NCBI RefSeq assembly: GCF_003952225.1
Contig: NZ_CP034437.1
Location: 3,282,501-3,346,500, forward strand
Direction: 5' to 3'
DNA: 64,000 nucleotides
DNA from: Paenibacillus albus
GTDB lineage: Bacteria > Bacillota > Bacilli > Paenibacillales > Paenibacillaceae
Positions 1 to 8,161 of the stretch are shown here, one piece after another; positions within the stretch are counted from its first letter, which is position 1; each line of letters opens with the position of its first letter. The notes beneath the pieces were generated by a model. That model was given only the letters and a program-made list of their open reading frames with translations, made no database searches and was not told the origin of the DNA. The position numbers and the translations under genes were made by a program.

Positions 1-1
1 G

Positions 2-205
2 CTCGCTGAACGTGGTTTATTGGCGCCTCGCGCGAAAATTGTCGTCGAGCACGATGCCGAGCACGCCTATCCCGAGTCGATCGAGGGCTTCATTCAGTTG
101 AAGCATTCGCAGTATGGCGATACTGCCGTTACCGTTTATCGTTATGAACAACAGGATGAAGAACAGCAAAGCGAAGTAATGGAAGAAACAAGAGATGGCG
201 AATAG
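2..205 (+). CDS. rsmD: 16S rRNA (guanine966-N2)-methyltransferase RsmD, C-terminal fragment
   Basis: Only the last 67 codons are in the window; the gene enters from the left edge in frame 2. The visible part (LAERGLLAPRAKIVVEHD, then an acidic tail) fits the end of RsmD, which methylates G966 of 16S rRNA during 30S assembly. The SAM-binding and catalytic motifs lie outside the window, so the call rests on this short tail and on the next gene being coaD, the usual partner of rsmD in Firmicutes. The stop lies 30 bases before the coaD start, so the two are probably co-transcribed. Confidence 0.75.
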   Translation, partial: LAERGLLAPRAKIVVEHDAEHAYPESIEGFIQLKHSQYGDTAVTVYRYEQQDEEQQSEVMEETRDGE

Positions 206-235
206 AAGCCAACTGTACATATGGAGGCTAATAAA

Positions 236-748
236 ATGACAGCAACAACGAGATTACCTGGGCTGAGGGTCGCTGTATATCCGGGGAGCTTCGATCCAGT
301 TACATGCGGTCACTTGGATATCATCCGCCGCGCAGCCAAGCAATTCGATCACTTAATCGTTGCGGTGCTCAACAACACGAGCAAGAATCCGCTCTTCTCG
401 GTGGAGGAACGCAAGGCTTTGCTTGCGGAAGTGACGAAGGACCTGCCGAATGTGACGATTGACAGCTTCCGCGATCTGCTGGTTAATTTCATGCGTGCCC
501 AGGATGCTCATGTCATCGTCAGAGGAATCCGCTCGGTTACGGATTTCGAGTACGAGCTGCAAATGGCGTCAACGAACCATCAGCTCGATGGTGAGATCGA
601 GACGATCTTCATGATGACGAATCCGAAGTGGTCTTACCTCAGTTCCAGTATTGTCAAAGAAATCGCGCGCTTCAAAGGCAACGTGACAGATCTTGTGCCT
701 CCTGTGGTGGCGGAAGCGCTGGTAGAGAAGTACGCGGATCGTTCTTAG
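236..748 (+). CDS. coaD: Phosphopantetheine adenylyltransferase CoaD
   Basis: Cytosolic enzyme of coenzyme A synthesis: ATP plus 4'-phosphopantetheine gives dephospho-CoA. The 170 residues show the nucleotidyltransferase signature [12 protein letters not shown] at residues 15-26 (the TxGH loop that binds ATP phosphates) and the C-terminal LSSSIVKE motif. A start at 221 is possible, but the ATG at 236 is preferred because GGAGG sits about 8 bases before it. The protein carries about nine more N-terminal residues than typical CoaD. CoA made here is the carrier for the fatty acid and succinyl-CoA genes later in the window. The gene converges with ylbJ, and no clear terminator is seen between them. 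Confidence 0.96.
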   Translation: MTATTRLPGLRVAVYPGSFDPVTCGHLDIIRRAAKQFDHLIVAVLNNTSKNPLFSVEERKALLAEVTKDLPNVTIDSFRDLLVNFMRAQDAHVIVRGIRSVTDFEYELQMASTNHQLDGEIETIFMMTNPKWSYLSSSIVKEIARFKGNVTDLVPPVVAEALVEKYADRS

Positions 749-775
749 TTTTGGCAGTTCGCAGCATGATTAGCA

Positions 776-802
776 GTGAGCACTAGTGAGCACTAGTGAG
801 CA
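776..802. repeat. Short tandem repeat, 10-base unit GTGAGCACTA
   Basis: The unit GTGAGCACTA occurs twice exactly and is followed by a 7-base partial copy, in the gap between the converging coaD and ylbJ genes. It contains no clear hairpin and no T-tract, so it is not an obvious terminator. It may be slippage-prone. Confidence 0.8.
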
Positions 803-814
803 TGGAGTTGTGAG

Positions 815-2017
815 TCACGTTTTTGTCCGCGAAGCTGCCGCAATTGCTGTGGAAATCATGGCAAGAGCGGATACGGCAAGCAGGAAGCTAATCATCAGAA
901 CAGGCGTATACGGCCAAAGGGAATGCAGATCGCTCGCGCGAATCGCTGCATCCGTGGCAGCGCCTGTTTTTGTTTGCGTGAAAGCGGGAGCGGCGGAAGG
1001 GATGAGGGCTTGCATCAGCTTGCCGGCAGGCTTCCATGCGAGCAGCGTGAGGAAGAAGGCTAGCAGGCTCTGAACAAGCCGCGAGGCTGCGAGACGGGCT
1101 AGCGACAAGCCCGAGCCGGTGAGCATGCTGCCGGCTTGCAGAAGAGCGCTTAAGCCGCCCCAGCTCAGCACTGCTGCGCAGCATGCGGCAGTCCATGGAA
1201 TACCGCCTGCGAAATTCGTATTCGCTGCGGCGAAGACGCCGATATGACTCTCGAGAAAGGCAGGAAGCAGGAATGCGGGAATTCTCTCAGGCATGAGTGG
1301 CTGCAAGAGGCGTACGAGTACAGCGGCGAACATCATGAAGCCGCCGATAGCCATCAGCTTGTAGACGGATACGACGACTGCGTCGCCGAGCGCTTTGCCG
1401 AACGAACGGCCGTCACGCTTGCTTGCTGCTTGCATCGCTGTAGAGGCGCGTCGAAGCAGTGAAGGTGGCGGCGGTTCTTTGGCGCTGCGTTTTGAAGCAG
1501 GTGCAGATTCGGACTCTGCGGCGAATATGGATGAGATGAGAGCGGTTAGTAACGCCGATAGCCATACGGCGGCTGCAATTGCTGCGCCAAGCTCTGGGCG
1601 GTGTAGGAAGCCGGAGCCGACTACGAGCAGCATAAACAGCGGGCTTGGCATATGCGAGAGAGCGAGCAGTCGCTGGCCTTCGGTGCTTGTCACGAGCTTG
1701 CTGCGGTGAAGGGAAGCGACGGCTTCAGCACCTAATGGGAAGCCACCTGTCCAGCCGAGCGCCATGGCAATGCCGGATTCGCCCGGCAGACGGAACAGCC
1801 GGCGCATAAGCGGGTGAAGCAATTCGCCGAGGGCGTGGACTGCACCGAAGGTGAGCATGAGCTCAAGCAGCGCAAGGAAAGGGAGTAGGCCGGGGAAGAC
1901 AATGTTCCACCAGACGGTTAACCCTTGCAAGGAGGCTTGAAAGGCTTCGTCGGGCCGAACGATGATGGCGGCGACGAGCAAGATGGATAAACAAGCGTAC
2001 AGAATGGTGCGCGTCAT
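815..2017 (-). CDS. ylbJ: Sporulation integral membrane protein YlbJ
   Basis: A polytopic membrane protein of 400 residues, close to Bacillus YlbJ (about 408). It has many hydrophobic segments and the conserved block ALGWTGGFPLGAEAVASL, followed by LSHMPSPLF, typical of the family of Gate-domain (nucleoside-transporter-like) proteins. In Bacillus subtilis ylbJ is expressed from the mother cell in sporulation and is needed for normal spore coat or cortex formation; its transport substrate is unknown. The ATG at 2017 is chosen because GGAG lies 9 bases upstream; the GTG at 2026 overlaps that site. It lies downstream of tmcAL on the same strand. An inverted repeat lies just upstream (2037-2090). 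Confidence 0.9.
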   Translation of the reverse strand: MTRTILYACLSILLVAAIIVRPDEAFQASLQGLTVWWNIVFPGLLPFLALLELMLTFGAVHALGELLHPLMRRLFRLPGESGIAMALGWTGGFPLGAEAVASLHRSKLVTSTEGQRLLALSHMPSPLFMLLVVGSGFLHRPELGAAIAAAVWLSALLTALISSIFAAESESAPASKRSAKEPPPPSLLRRASTAMQAASKRDGRSFGKALGDAVVVSVYKLMAIGGFMMFAAVLVRLLQPLMPERIPAFLLPAFLESHIGVFAAANTNFAGGIPWTAACCAAVLSWGGLSALLQAGSMLTGSGLSLARLAASRLVQSLLAFFLTLLAWKPAGKLMQALIPSAAPAFTQTKTGAATDAAIRASDLHSLWPYTPVLMISFLLAVSALAMISTAIAAASRTKT

Positions 2018-2036
2018 GGAACTCACTCCATTGCAG

Positions 2037-2090
2037 ATATAGTGGCGAAGAATATCACTTATTTGATCATGACAAACAGAGCCACTATAT
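2037..2090. other. Spaced perfect inverted repeat upstream of ylbJ
   Basis: ATATAGTGGC (2037-2046) is the exact reverse complement of GCCACTATAT (2081-2090), with 34 bases between. It lies 20 bases before the ylbJ start and 64 bases after the tmcAL stop. There is no T-tract, so it is more likely an operator or a structured leader than a terminator. No clear sigma-E promoter was found around it. Confidence 0.55.
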
Positions 2091-2154
2091 TGTTACGCTT
2101 GTCTTGTTGCTGTTAGACCAAGCTTCGCGCTAACTAACGATTTAGCTTAGCTAA

Positions 2155-3402
2155 TCAACTAATCGTAATCGGCTTCTCATAGTAATCGCGAAACAGATCG
2201 CGAGGCGTTGCATCCGGCCATCCTAACGCATAGACGGAGGTCGCCTGGACGTCAAGCGCCAAGTAAGGATCGGGGTGCTGTGCACGGGCGGCACTGGTTA
2301 GGATCGGCAGCTTAGCTGTCTTGCGCATTCGCCCTAGCAGCTCCTGGCCTCGCTTGGTGAAGCCGAGTACTCGGATATACTGGATGCCTTCGCGGAGCTT
2401 CTCGCGCGACATCAGTTCTTTGGAGTGACCGAGCAGTACCGCCAGCAATGCCCGCTGCAGCTTCGTGCGCGTGTAGCGCTTCGTCTTCAGCTTGTCCAGC
2501 AGTGCTTCAAAATGCAGAGCCTCGAGCTCTGGCAGCATTCGTTTGATGCGGTACTCGAGCCCCTCGCTCATCTCATGATACCGTTCAAGCGCCTCAGCAG
2601 GCTCGCTCGCGAGTTTGTGGAACAAGGCCGACTCGTACTGCGTCCAGCTGTTTCGAGCGCGTCCAAGCGCGTTATCGCGCAGCAGCAGCTCTAGCGTCGA
2701 CGCGGGAACATAAGGTGCTGCATCCGCCGGTGCTGCGGCGTCGCCTAACACGATGCCGCGAATCGCCGTAGCGCTTGCGATTTGCGCATCGGTAATGCTC
2801 GTCTGCGAGTAGCCGGCTTTCTCGCGGCGCACGGTGAAGGGCTCAATCGCGCTGCCGAGCCGCTCCAGCGCGAGCAGGTAATGCAGCCCAAGCGTATTAT
2901 TGGGCTGCGCAAGCGGGAACGCGGCCGCCTCGTCATCTCCCGCGGCCAGCATGAAGCGGCGCACGGCCTCGCTGTACGCAGCCGGATAGCTCGCGCCGCC
3001 GCCAAGGCAATCCGCTATGAGCCCCTCGAATGCCGCGGGCTCATGCGCGAGCTGCCGGGCAACCCGGCGCAGCGGCCCGATGTCTCCGGCCTCGCTGCCG
3101 AAGCAGAGCGCGTCTACGACGCCTGTCGCTTCCAGCAGCGCCACGGCGCCGTAGCCGAACCATTCCGCCGCCTGCGTAGAGTAGGCGACCGGCAGCTCAA
3201 TGACAACGTCGCAGCCGCCTCTAAGCGCCATCTCGGCGCGCGTCCATTTATTCAGCAGCGCAGGCTCGCCGCGCTGCAGGAAGTTGCCGCTCATTACGGC
3301 GACGACTGCATCGCTGTTCGTTATTTTGAGCGATTGCTGCAAATGATAGTGATGACCGTTATGAAATGGGTTATACTCGACAATAAGCCCAACTGTCCGC
3401 AT
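2155..3402 (-). CDS. tmcAL: tRNA(Met) cytidine acetate ligase TmcAL (YlbM family)
   Basis: Family members make N4-acetylcytidine at the wobble position of elongator tRNA-Met using acetate and ATP. The 415 residues start VGLIVEYNPFHNGHHYHL, with the nucleotidyltransferase HNGH motif. MSGNFLQRGEPAL and IELPVAYSTQAAEWF follow, all typical of YlbM. The ATG at 3402 is preferred over the upstream in-frame start because GGAGG lies 8 bases before it. Its promoter lies back to back with that of yceD. The long open frame on the opposite strand here (2782-3429) is a GC-rich shadow. Confidence 0.92.
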   Translation of the reverse strand: MRTVGLIVEYNPFHNGHHYHLQQSLKITNSDAVVAVMSGNFLQRGEPALLNKWTRAEMALRGGCDVVIELPVAYSTQAAEWFGYGAVALLEATGVVDALCFGSEAGDIGPLRRVARQLAHEPAAFEGLIADCLGGGASYPAAYSEAVRRFMLAAGDDEAAAFPLAQPNNTLGLHYLLALERLGSAIEPFTVRREKAGYSQTSITDAQIASATAIRGIVLGDAAAPADAAPYVPASTLELLLRDNALGRARNSWTQYESALFHKLASEPAEALERYHEMSEGLEYRIKRMLPELEALHFEALLDKLKTKRYTRTKLQRALLAVLLGHSKELMSREKLREGIQYIRVLGFTKRGQELLGRMRKTAKLPILTSAARAQHPDPYLALDVQATSVYALGWPDATPRDLFRDYYEKPITIS

Positions 3403-3485
3403 CGCGTTTCCTCCAAATGTAGGATATAGAAGCAAAAAACGGTTTGCCTTTTCTCTATGAAGTGTTGATCGTTTTAGCTTTTGTT

Positions 3486-3514
3486 ATAATATCATGCCGT
3501 GAAAATGTTGACAA
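3486..3514 (-). promoter_or_regulatory. Sigma-A promoter for tmcAL
   Basis: Read on the minus strand: TTGTCA (3514-3509), a 17-base spacer, then TATTAT (3491-3486). Its -35 hexamer covers nearly the same bases as the -35 of the yceD promoter, so two polymerases could not occupy both at once. The leader to the tmcAL start is about 80 bases. Confidence 0.65.
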
Positions 3515-3537
3515 AACGATTCAATAGTCGATATAAT
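3508..3537 (+). promoter_or_regulatory. Sigma-A promoter for yceD-rpmF
   Basis: TTGACA (3508-3513), an 18-base spacer and TATAAT (3532-3537): both hexamers match the consensus. The predicted start is about 3544, which leaves only some 20 untranslated bases before the ATG at 3564. The strength fits a ribosomal protein operon. Confidence 0.8.
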
Positions 3538-3563
3538 AAACTTTGTTTGTTTGGAGTGATCGT

Positions 3564-4073
3564 ATGGAGATTAATGTTCGAGAATTAGCAGCCAAGGGAC
3601 TAAAGATTTCTTATCAAGAAAACTTAGATACCGATTGGCTGAAGCAAGTTCGTAAAGACATCATCAGTACGAGCCCGATGGCAGTCAATATGACCACATG
3701 GGGCGAAGACGGTGTTGCCCATGTGGAGGGCGAGCTGTCCGTCGATGCTGAGCTTGCGTGCTCACGTTGTTTGGAGCCGACGCATTCGCATGTTGTCGTT
3801 CCGTTTCATGAGCGCTTCAAGCCAGAGTCGAAGCTAACTGGCGATGAAGAAGAGGCTATCATTCCAGTGGAGGAAGACAAGCTCGAGCTGGACCCATTTC
3901 TTGAAGAAATGCTAATGCTCTCGCTGCCTTTTGTGCCGCTTTGTAAAGAAGACTGTAAGGGTCTTTGCCACTCCTGTGGCACTAACTTGAATGAGCAAAA
4001 GTGCGGGTGTCAAACCGATCCTATTGATCCAAGACTCGCCGCCTTGAAAGATTTTTTTAACAAAGGGGACTAA
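3564..4073 (+). CDS. yceD: DUF177/YceD family protein, upstream partner of L32
   Basis: A 169-residue cytosolic protein of the YceD (DUF177) family, YlbN in Bacillus, almost always encoded just before rpmF. Its biochemical role is not firmly known; in plants a homologue is linked to 23S rRNA accumulation. Visible traits are a CSRC pair in the middle (LACSRCLEPTHSH), an acidic stretch, and a C-terminal cysteine cluster (CKEDCKGLCHSCGTNL, then CGCQ) that looks metal-binding. The ATG at 3564 is chosen because GGAG lies 9 bases upstream. It is co-transcribed with rpmF. Confidence 0.9.
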   Translation: MEINVRELAAKGLKISYQENLDTDWLKQVRKDIISTSPMAVNMTTWGEDGVAHVEGELSVDAELACSRCLEPTHSHVVVPFHERFKPESKLTGDEEEAIIPVEEDKLELDPFLEEMLMLSLPFVPLCKEDCKGLCHSCGTNLNEQKCGCQTDPIDPRLAALKDFFNKGD

Positions 4074-4157
4074 GCTCTGGAGGATATCCTTGCTTAATAC
4101 CCGTGGATGCATTACAATCATGCATCTGTGCCGAATTCTGTTAAGGAGGTGGGAAAC

Positions 4158-4331
4158 ATGGCAGTACCACAACGTAGAACGTCCAAAACACGTCGTGACA
4201 AACGCCGCACGCATTTCAAACTGGCGGTGCCAGGTATGGTGAAATGTGAGCAATGCGGAGAGTTGAAATTGGCTCACCGTGTGTGCAAAGTTTGCGGAAC
4301 ATACAAAGCAAGAGAGATCATCAAGCAATAG
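4158..4331 (+). CDS. rpmF: 50S ribosomal protein L32
   Basis: A 57-residue basic protein with the L32 N-terminus [16 protein letters not shown] and two CxxC pairs (CEQCG and CKVCG). It is therefore the zinc-binding form rather than the cysteine-free paralogue some Firmicutes induce under zinc shortage. The start at 4158 follows AAGGAGGTG at a normal distance; the in-frame ATG at 4107 has no such site. It ends the yceD-rpmF unit and is followed by a terminator. Confidence 0.97.
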   Translation: MAVPQRRTSKTRRDKRRTHFKLAVPGMVKCEQCGELKLAHRVCKVCGTYKAREIIKQ

Positions 4332-4344
4332 TTTTTAACTGATC

Positions 4345-4383
4345 AATAGTACTTCATCCTGTGGGTGAGGTACTATTTTTTTG
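4345..4383 (+). terminator. Intrinsic terminator after rpmF
   Basis: A stem of about 15 pairs (AATAGTACTTCATCC with GGGTGAGGTACTATT, a few wobble or mismatched pairs) around a TGTG loop, running into a T-tract. It ends the yceD-rpmF transcript and insulates it from the fatty acid cluster. Confidence 0.85.
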
Positions 4384-4459
4384 TTCATTGTTCGTTATTG
4401 GATCGATGGCATTCTACGGTTGTCACAGCTCAGCCCAGTCGTAATTAGGCGACTGAATA

Positions 4460-4488
4460 TTGCATGATGCCGGTTTCTTCTATATAAT
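4460..4488 (+). promoter_or_regulatory. Sigma-A promoter of the fapR-plsX-fab operon
   Basis: TTGCAT (4460-4465), a 17-base spacer and a perfect TATAAT (4483-4488). The expected start, near 4495, falls inside the FapR box that begins at 4489, so bound FapR would block initiation. Confidence 0.75.
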
Positions 4489-4507
4489 ATTAGTACCTGG
4501 TTATAAT
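4489..4507 (+). promoter_or_regulatory. FapR operator
   Basis: ATTAGTACCTGGTTATAAT matches the known FapR box of Bacillus and Staphylococcus (TTAGTACCTRKTCTTAA) in its left half and centre, with a weaker right half. It abuts the -10 box of the promoter. FapR is released from DNA by malonyl-CoA, so this site links transcription of the cluster to fatty acid precursor supply and makes fapR autoregulated. Confidence 0.85.
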
Positions 4508-4567
4508 AGCAGATTGTAATGGTGTATGATGATAAGCAGAGGTACATACTTAGAACATTAGGCAAAG

Positions 4568-5185
4568 GTGGTGCGGACCATCGAACGTCTTCCGAAGAAA
4601 CAAAGACACCAGCTGCTGCAAAGTTTGATCGAGGACAATCCGTTCATTACGGATCAGGAGCTGACGCGTCAACTAAAGGTTAGTATTCAAACGGTGCGGC
4701 TTGACCGGCTGGAGCTCGGCATTCCCGAGCTGCGGGAACGAATGAAGTTAATGGCGGAACGTTCGTATGATCCCGTCCGATCACTGCCGCTGCACGAGAT
4801 AATCGGGGATATTGTAGATTTGCAGCTGGACCACAGCGGCATCTCGCTTTTTGAAATTAAAGAAGAACATGTATTTTCAAGAACCGGCATTGCCCGCGGA
4901 CATCATGTCTTTGCACAGGCGAACTCGCTGGCGGTTGCAGTCATAAACGATGAAATTGCTTTGACAGCAACTGCGGACATTAGGTTCGTGCGTTCGGTGA
5001 AGCTTGGAGAGAAATGCATCGCGAAAGCATACGTGCGTTCTGGCTCCGGCGGCCGCAGCAAGGCGAAGGTTGAAGTTTGCTCTTACGTAGGCGATGAGAT
5101 GGTGTTTCAAGGCCATTTCGTCATCTTCCGTTCAGCAGGCGAGCCGGTTATCGAAGGAGGAATGGATGGTGCGGATCGCAATTGA
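4568..5185 (+). CDS. fapR: Transcription factor FapR, malonyl-CoA-responsive repressor
   Basis: A 205-residue repressor of fatty acid and phospholipid genes. A DeoR-like helix-turn-helix occupies about residues 20-60 ([21 protein letters not shown]), followed by a linker and a hotdog-fold domain that binds malonyl-CoA (residues about 80-190, including [19 protein letters not shown]). The start is one of two adjacent GTG codons at 4568 or 4571; AAAGG lies just upstream. The last 20 bases overlap plsX, so the two are probably translationally coupled. The leader carries its own operator (4489-4507). Confidence 0.95.
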   Translation: MVRTIERLPKKQRHQLLQSLIEDNPFITDQELTRQLKVSIQTVRLDRLELGIPELRERMKLMAERSYDPVRSLPLHEIIGDIVDLQLDHSGISLFEIKEEHVFSRTGIARGHHVFAQANSLAVAVINDEIALTATADIRFVRSVKLGEKCIAKAYVRSGSGGRSKAKVEVCSYVGDEMVFQGHFVIFRSAGEPVIEGGMDGADRN

Positions 5186-6158
5186 CGCGATGGGAGGCGA
5201 CCATGCCCCTTCACTAATTGTGCAAGGCGCAGTGGAAGCAGCACTGGAATGGCCGGAGCTCCGAATTATTCTAGTCGGGGATACGGCGCAGATTGAGAAG
5301 CATATTGGAGCCAAGAAGCCTTCCAATATCGAGATTGTTCATGCGGACGATGTCATCGGGCCGGAAGATGAGCCGGTGAAAGCGGTTCGCCGTAAGAAAA
5401 ACTCCTCCATGGTCATGGCGGGACAGCTCGTGCGGGAAGGCCATGCGGAGGCAATGCTATCTGCTGGCAATACCGGCGCACTGATGACGACAGGATTGCT
5501 CGTCGTTGGACGTTTGGAAGGCATGGAGCGCCCGGCGCTCGTAACGATGCTGCCGACGATGGATGACGTAGGCTGTCTTGCGCTTGATCTTGGCGCGAAT
5601 ATGGATGCAAAGCCGGAGCACTTGCTTCAGTATGCCATTATGGGAAGTATTTATCGCAGCAAAATGAACGGCATGGAGAAGCCTCGCGTCGGACTGCTTA
5701 ATGTCGGAACAGAGGCGATGAAAGGGAATGAGCTGACGAAGGCGGCCTACGAGCTGCTGGAATCGGCACCGATCAATTTTATTGGCAATGTGGAAGCGCG
5801 CGATGTGCTGCTCCGCAATTGCGACGTCCTCATATGCGACGGCTTTGCCGGCAATATCATGCTCAAAGCGATGGAAGGTACGGCCGGAACGCTATTCAAG
5901 GCGATCCGCGACGTATTTACAAGCAGTCTGCTGACTAAGCTGGCGGCGGCAGTCGTCTTACCGAGAATGAGGAAGCTTCGCGGCAAAATGGATTATACAG
6001 AGCATGGCGGAGCGCCGCTGCTCGGCGTTAACGGTCTCGTTGTCAAATGTCACGGCTCTTCAGATGTGAAGGCAGTCAAAAATGCTGTAAGGCAAGCGAA
6101 ATTAGCCATCGAGAGCAATTTAATTTCGTCAATCGCAGCGGAAATTAGCAGGAAGTGA
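5166..6158 (+). CDS. plsX: Phosphate acyltransferase PlsX
   Basis: A peripheral membrane enzyme that converts acyl-ACP and phosphate to acyl-phosphate, the acyl donor for PlsY in phosphatidic acid synthesis. The 330 residues begin [14 protein letters not shown], the family signature, with conserved [20 protein letters not shown] and [17 protein letters not shown] further on. The ATG at 5166 has GAAGGAGG about 5 bases upstream. It overlaps the end of fapR by 20 bases and ends 8 bases before fabH. Confidence 0.96.
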   Translation: MVRIAIDAMGGDHAPSLIVQGAVEAALEWPELRIILVGDTAQIEKHIGAKKPSNIEIVHADDVIGPEDEPVKAVRRKKNSSMVMAGQLVREGHAEAMLSAGNTGALMTTGLLVVGRLEGMERPALVTMLPTMDDVGCLALDLGANMDAKPEHLLQYAIMGSIYRSKMNGMEKPRVGLLNVGTEAMKGNELTKAAYELLESAPINFIGNVEARDVLLRNCDVLICDGFAGNIMLKAMEGTAGTLFKAIRDVFTSSLLTKLAAAVVLPRMRKLRGKMDYTEHGGAPLLGVNGLVVKCHGSSDVKAVKNAVRQAKLAIESNLISSIAAEISRK

Positions 6159-6166
6159 GTGGGACT

Positions 6167-7153
6167 ATGCAACTACATCCCGTAGGCATACTCGGCACAG
6201 GCAAATATGTGCCAGAGCGGATTTTGACGAATCAAGAATTGGAACAGATGGTTGAGACGAACGACGAGTGGATCGTGTCACGTACCGGCATGCGTGAGCG
6301 CCGGATTGCAGCTCCCGAGCAAGCAACGTCGGATCTCGCGTTTCAGGCCTCGAAGGCAGCCCTCGCAGCTGCAGGCATCAACGCTGAGGATCTCGATCTG
6401 ATCATCGTAGCAACGATTACGCCGGACATGTTCTTCCCTTCGACAGCTTGCTTGCTGCAGGAGAAGCTCGGAGCGAAGAAAGCAGCAGCATTCGACCTGT
6501 CTGCAGCTTGTTCCGGATTCATCTACGGTATGGCAACAGCTTCGAACATGATCGCAACTGGCATGTATAAGCATGTGCTCGTAGTTGGCGCGGAGACGTT
6601 GTCCCGCATTACAGACTATACGGACCGCAACACGTGCATTCTGTTCGGCGATGGCGCAGGCGCAGTCGTGCTTGGCCAAGTGCCGCAAGGCCGCGGCTTC
6701 CAATCGTTCGAGCTTGGCGCTGACGGCGCTGGCGGCGAGCTTCTGAAAGTGTGCGGAGGCGGCTCGCGCATGCCTTCTTCAGCGGAGAGCATCGAGAACA
6801 AGCATCACTTTATCTATATGGCGGGCAACGAAGTTTATAAATTTGCGGTTCGCATCATGGGCAACGCCGCTGAAGAAGCGCTTCGCAAAGCGGGTATGGA
6901 TAAAAGCGAGATCGATCTGCTGATCCCGCATCAAGCGAATATTCGCATCATTAATTCGGCGATCAACCGTCTTGATCTGTCACCTGAGAAATGCATGATC
7001 AATCTTGATAAATACGGCAATGTATCAGCTGCATCGATTCCGATTGCACTGGCTGAAGCTGTTGAGCAGAACCGCGTGAAGGAAGGCGACAAGCTGGTTA
7101 TGGTCGGCTTCGGCGGCGGTTTGACTTGGGGCGCTTCCGTACTCATTTGGTAA
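6167..7153 (+). CDS. fabH: 3-oxoacyl-ACP synthase III FabH
   Basis: Starts fatty acid synthesis by condensing acyl-CoA (branched primers in this group) with malonyl-ACP. In the 328 residues the catalytic triad is visible: Cys115 (DLSAACSGFIYG), His in LLIPHQANIR and Asn in KYGNVSAAS. A GTG at 6155 would also read in frame; the ATG at 6167 gives the usual N-terminus (VGILGTGKYVPE). In Bacillus subtilis fabHA lies elsewhere with fabF; here it is inside the fapR operon, between plsX and fabD. Confidence 0.95.
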   Translation: MQLHPVGILGTGKYVPERILTNQELEQMVETNDEWIVSRTGMRERRIAAPEQATSDLAFQASKAALAAAGINAEDLDLIIVATITPDMFFPSTACLLQEKLGAKKAAAFDLSAACSGFIYGMATASNMIATGMYKHVLVVGAETLSRITDYTDRNTCILFGDGAGAVVLGQVPQGRGFQSFELGADGAGGELLKVCGGGSRMPSSAESIENKHHFIYMAGNEVYKFAVRIMGNAAEEALRKAGMDKSEIDLLIPHQANIRIINSAINRLDLSPEKCMINLDKYGNVSAASIPIALAEAVEQNRVKEGDKLVMVGFGGGLTWGASVLIW

Positions 7154-7207
7154 TTTATTCTTTCATTAAATAGTGCTTGAAATTCGTTCGTTCGGAGGTG
7201 CAATGGT

Positions 7208-8134
7208 TTGGGCAAAATCGCTTTTGTATTTCCAGGCCAAGGGGCACAAGCCGTTGGCATGGGTAAAGATGTTTATGAAGCTGTAGATGCTTCGCGCGCA
7301 GTCATTGATTCAGCGGATGCGGCTCTGGGCTTCTCGCTCAGCGATATTATCTTTAACGGTCCAGAGGAGAAGCTGAAGCAGACTGCGAATACGCAGCCAG
7401 CATTGCTAACAGTAAGCATCGCGCTGCTGGAAGCATTGAAGGATCGCGGCATCACGCCAGACTTCGTTGCAGGCCACAGCCTCGGCGAATATAGCGCTCT
7501 TGTAGCAGCAGGCTCTCTTTCATTCGAAGATGCAGTGCGCACGGTTCGCGCTCGCGGCGAGTTCATGGAGCAAGCCGTTCCAAGCGGTCAAGGCGCAATG
7601 GCAGCTGTTCTCGGCGCAGAACGCGAAGCTCTAGCAGCACTATGTGCTAGCGTCTCAGCAGATGCAGGCTCGGTTGAGCTTGCTAATGTAAACTGCCCGG
7701 GCCAGATCGTAGTTTCTGGTACGGCAGCAGGCGTTCAAGGCGTAGTAGAGCGCGGCAAAGAAGCCGGCGCAAAACGAGTAATTCCGTTAGAAGTGAGTGG
7801 ACCATTCCACTCCTCGCTCATGAAGCCGGCAGCTGAGAAGCTGGCGGACGTTCTCGCGAACGTTCAAGTAAACGACGCAGCGGTTCCAGTAGTCGCGAAC
7901 GTAACGGCTAAGCCTGTAACAAATGCGGAGGAAATCCGCAGCTTGCTCGCAGAACAAGTGTATTCACCGGTTCTATGGGAAGACAGCGTGAAATATTTGA
8001 TCGAGCAAGGCGTTGATACATTCGTCGAAATCGGCTCAGGCACTGTTCTTGCAGGCCTGATTAAGAAGATCGACAAGTCGGTTAATATCATTTCGATCAA
8101 CAGCTTGGAAGCGTTGAAGGCAGTAGCTCTGTAG
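7208..8134 (+). CDS. fabD: Malonyl-CoA:ACP transacylase FabD
   Basis: Moves malonyl from CoA to ACP. The 308 residues include the oxyanion segment FPGQGAQ, the nucleophile in GHSLGE (Ser91), and a later histidine in SGPFHSSLM. Translation starts at TTG 7208, set by GGAGGTG 7 bases upstream; no ATG is in frame nearby. The stop is followed within 5 bases by a G-rich repeat and then an unusual 471-base insert before fabG. Confidence 0.95.
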   Translation: MGKIAFVFPGQGAQAVGMGKDVYEAVDASRAVIDSADAALGFSLSDIIFNGPEEKLKQTANTQPALLTVSIALLEALKDRGITPDFVAGHSLGEYSALVAAGSLSFEDAVRTVRARGEFMEQAVPSGQGAMAAVLGAEREALAALCASVSADAGSVELANVNCPGQIVVSGTAAGVQGVVERGKEAGAKRVIPLEVSGPFHSSLMKPAAEKLADVLANVQVNDAAVPVVANVTAKPVTNAEEIRSLLAEQVYSPVLWEDSVKYLIEQGVDTFVEIGSGTVLAGLIKKIDKSVNIISINSLEALKAVAL

Positions 8135-8139
8135 GTTTT

Positions 8140-8161
8140 GGGTTTGGGTTTGGGTTTGGGG
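8140..8161 (+). repeat. Four-tract G-repeat, predicted G-quadruplex (GGGTTT repeat)
   Basis: Four runs of G (3, 3, 3 and 4) separated by three TTT loops, a canonical intramolecular G-quadruplex pattern. It lies on the coding strand, so the fab mRNA would carry it five bases after the fabD stop codon. Confidence 0.75.

Noticed and set aside
786..1073. Open frame on the plus strand opposite ylbJ
   Set aside because: No ribosome binding site, starts inside the 10-base repeat, and is fully antisense to a well-supported membrane protein gene.
2782..3429. 215-codon plus-strand open frame opposite tmcAL
   Set aside because: Arises from the very high GC of the opposite gene; composition is Arg-rich and like no known family, and there is no ribosome binding site.
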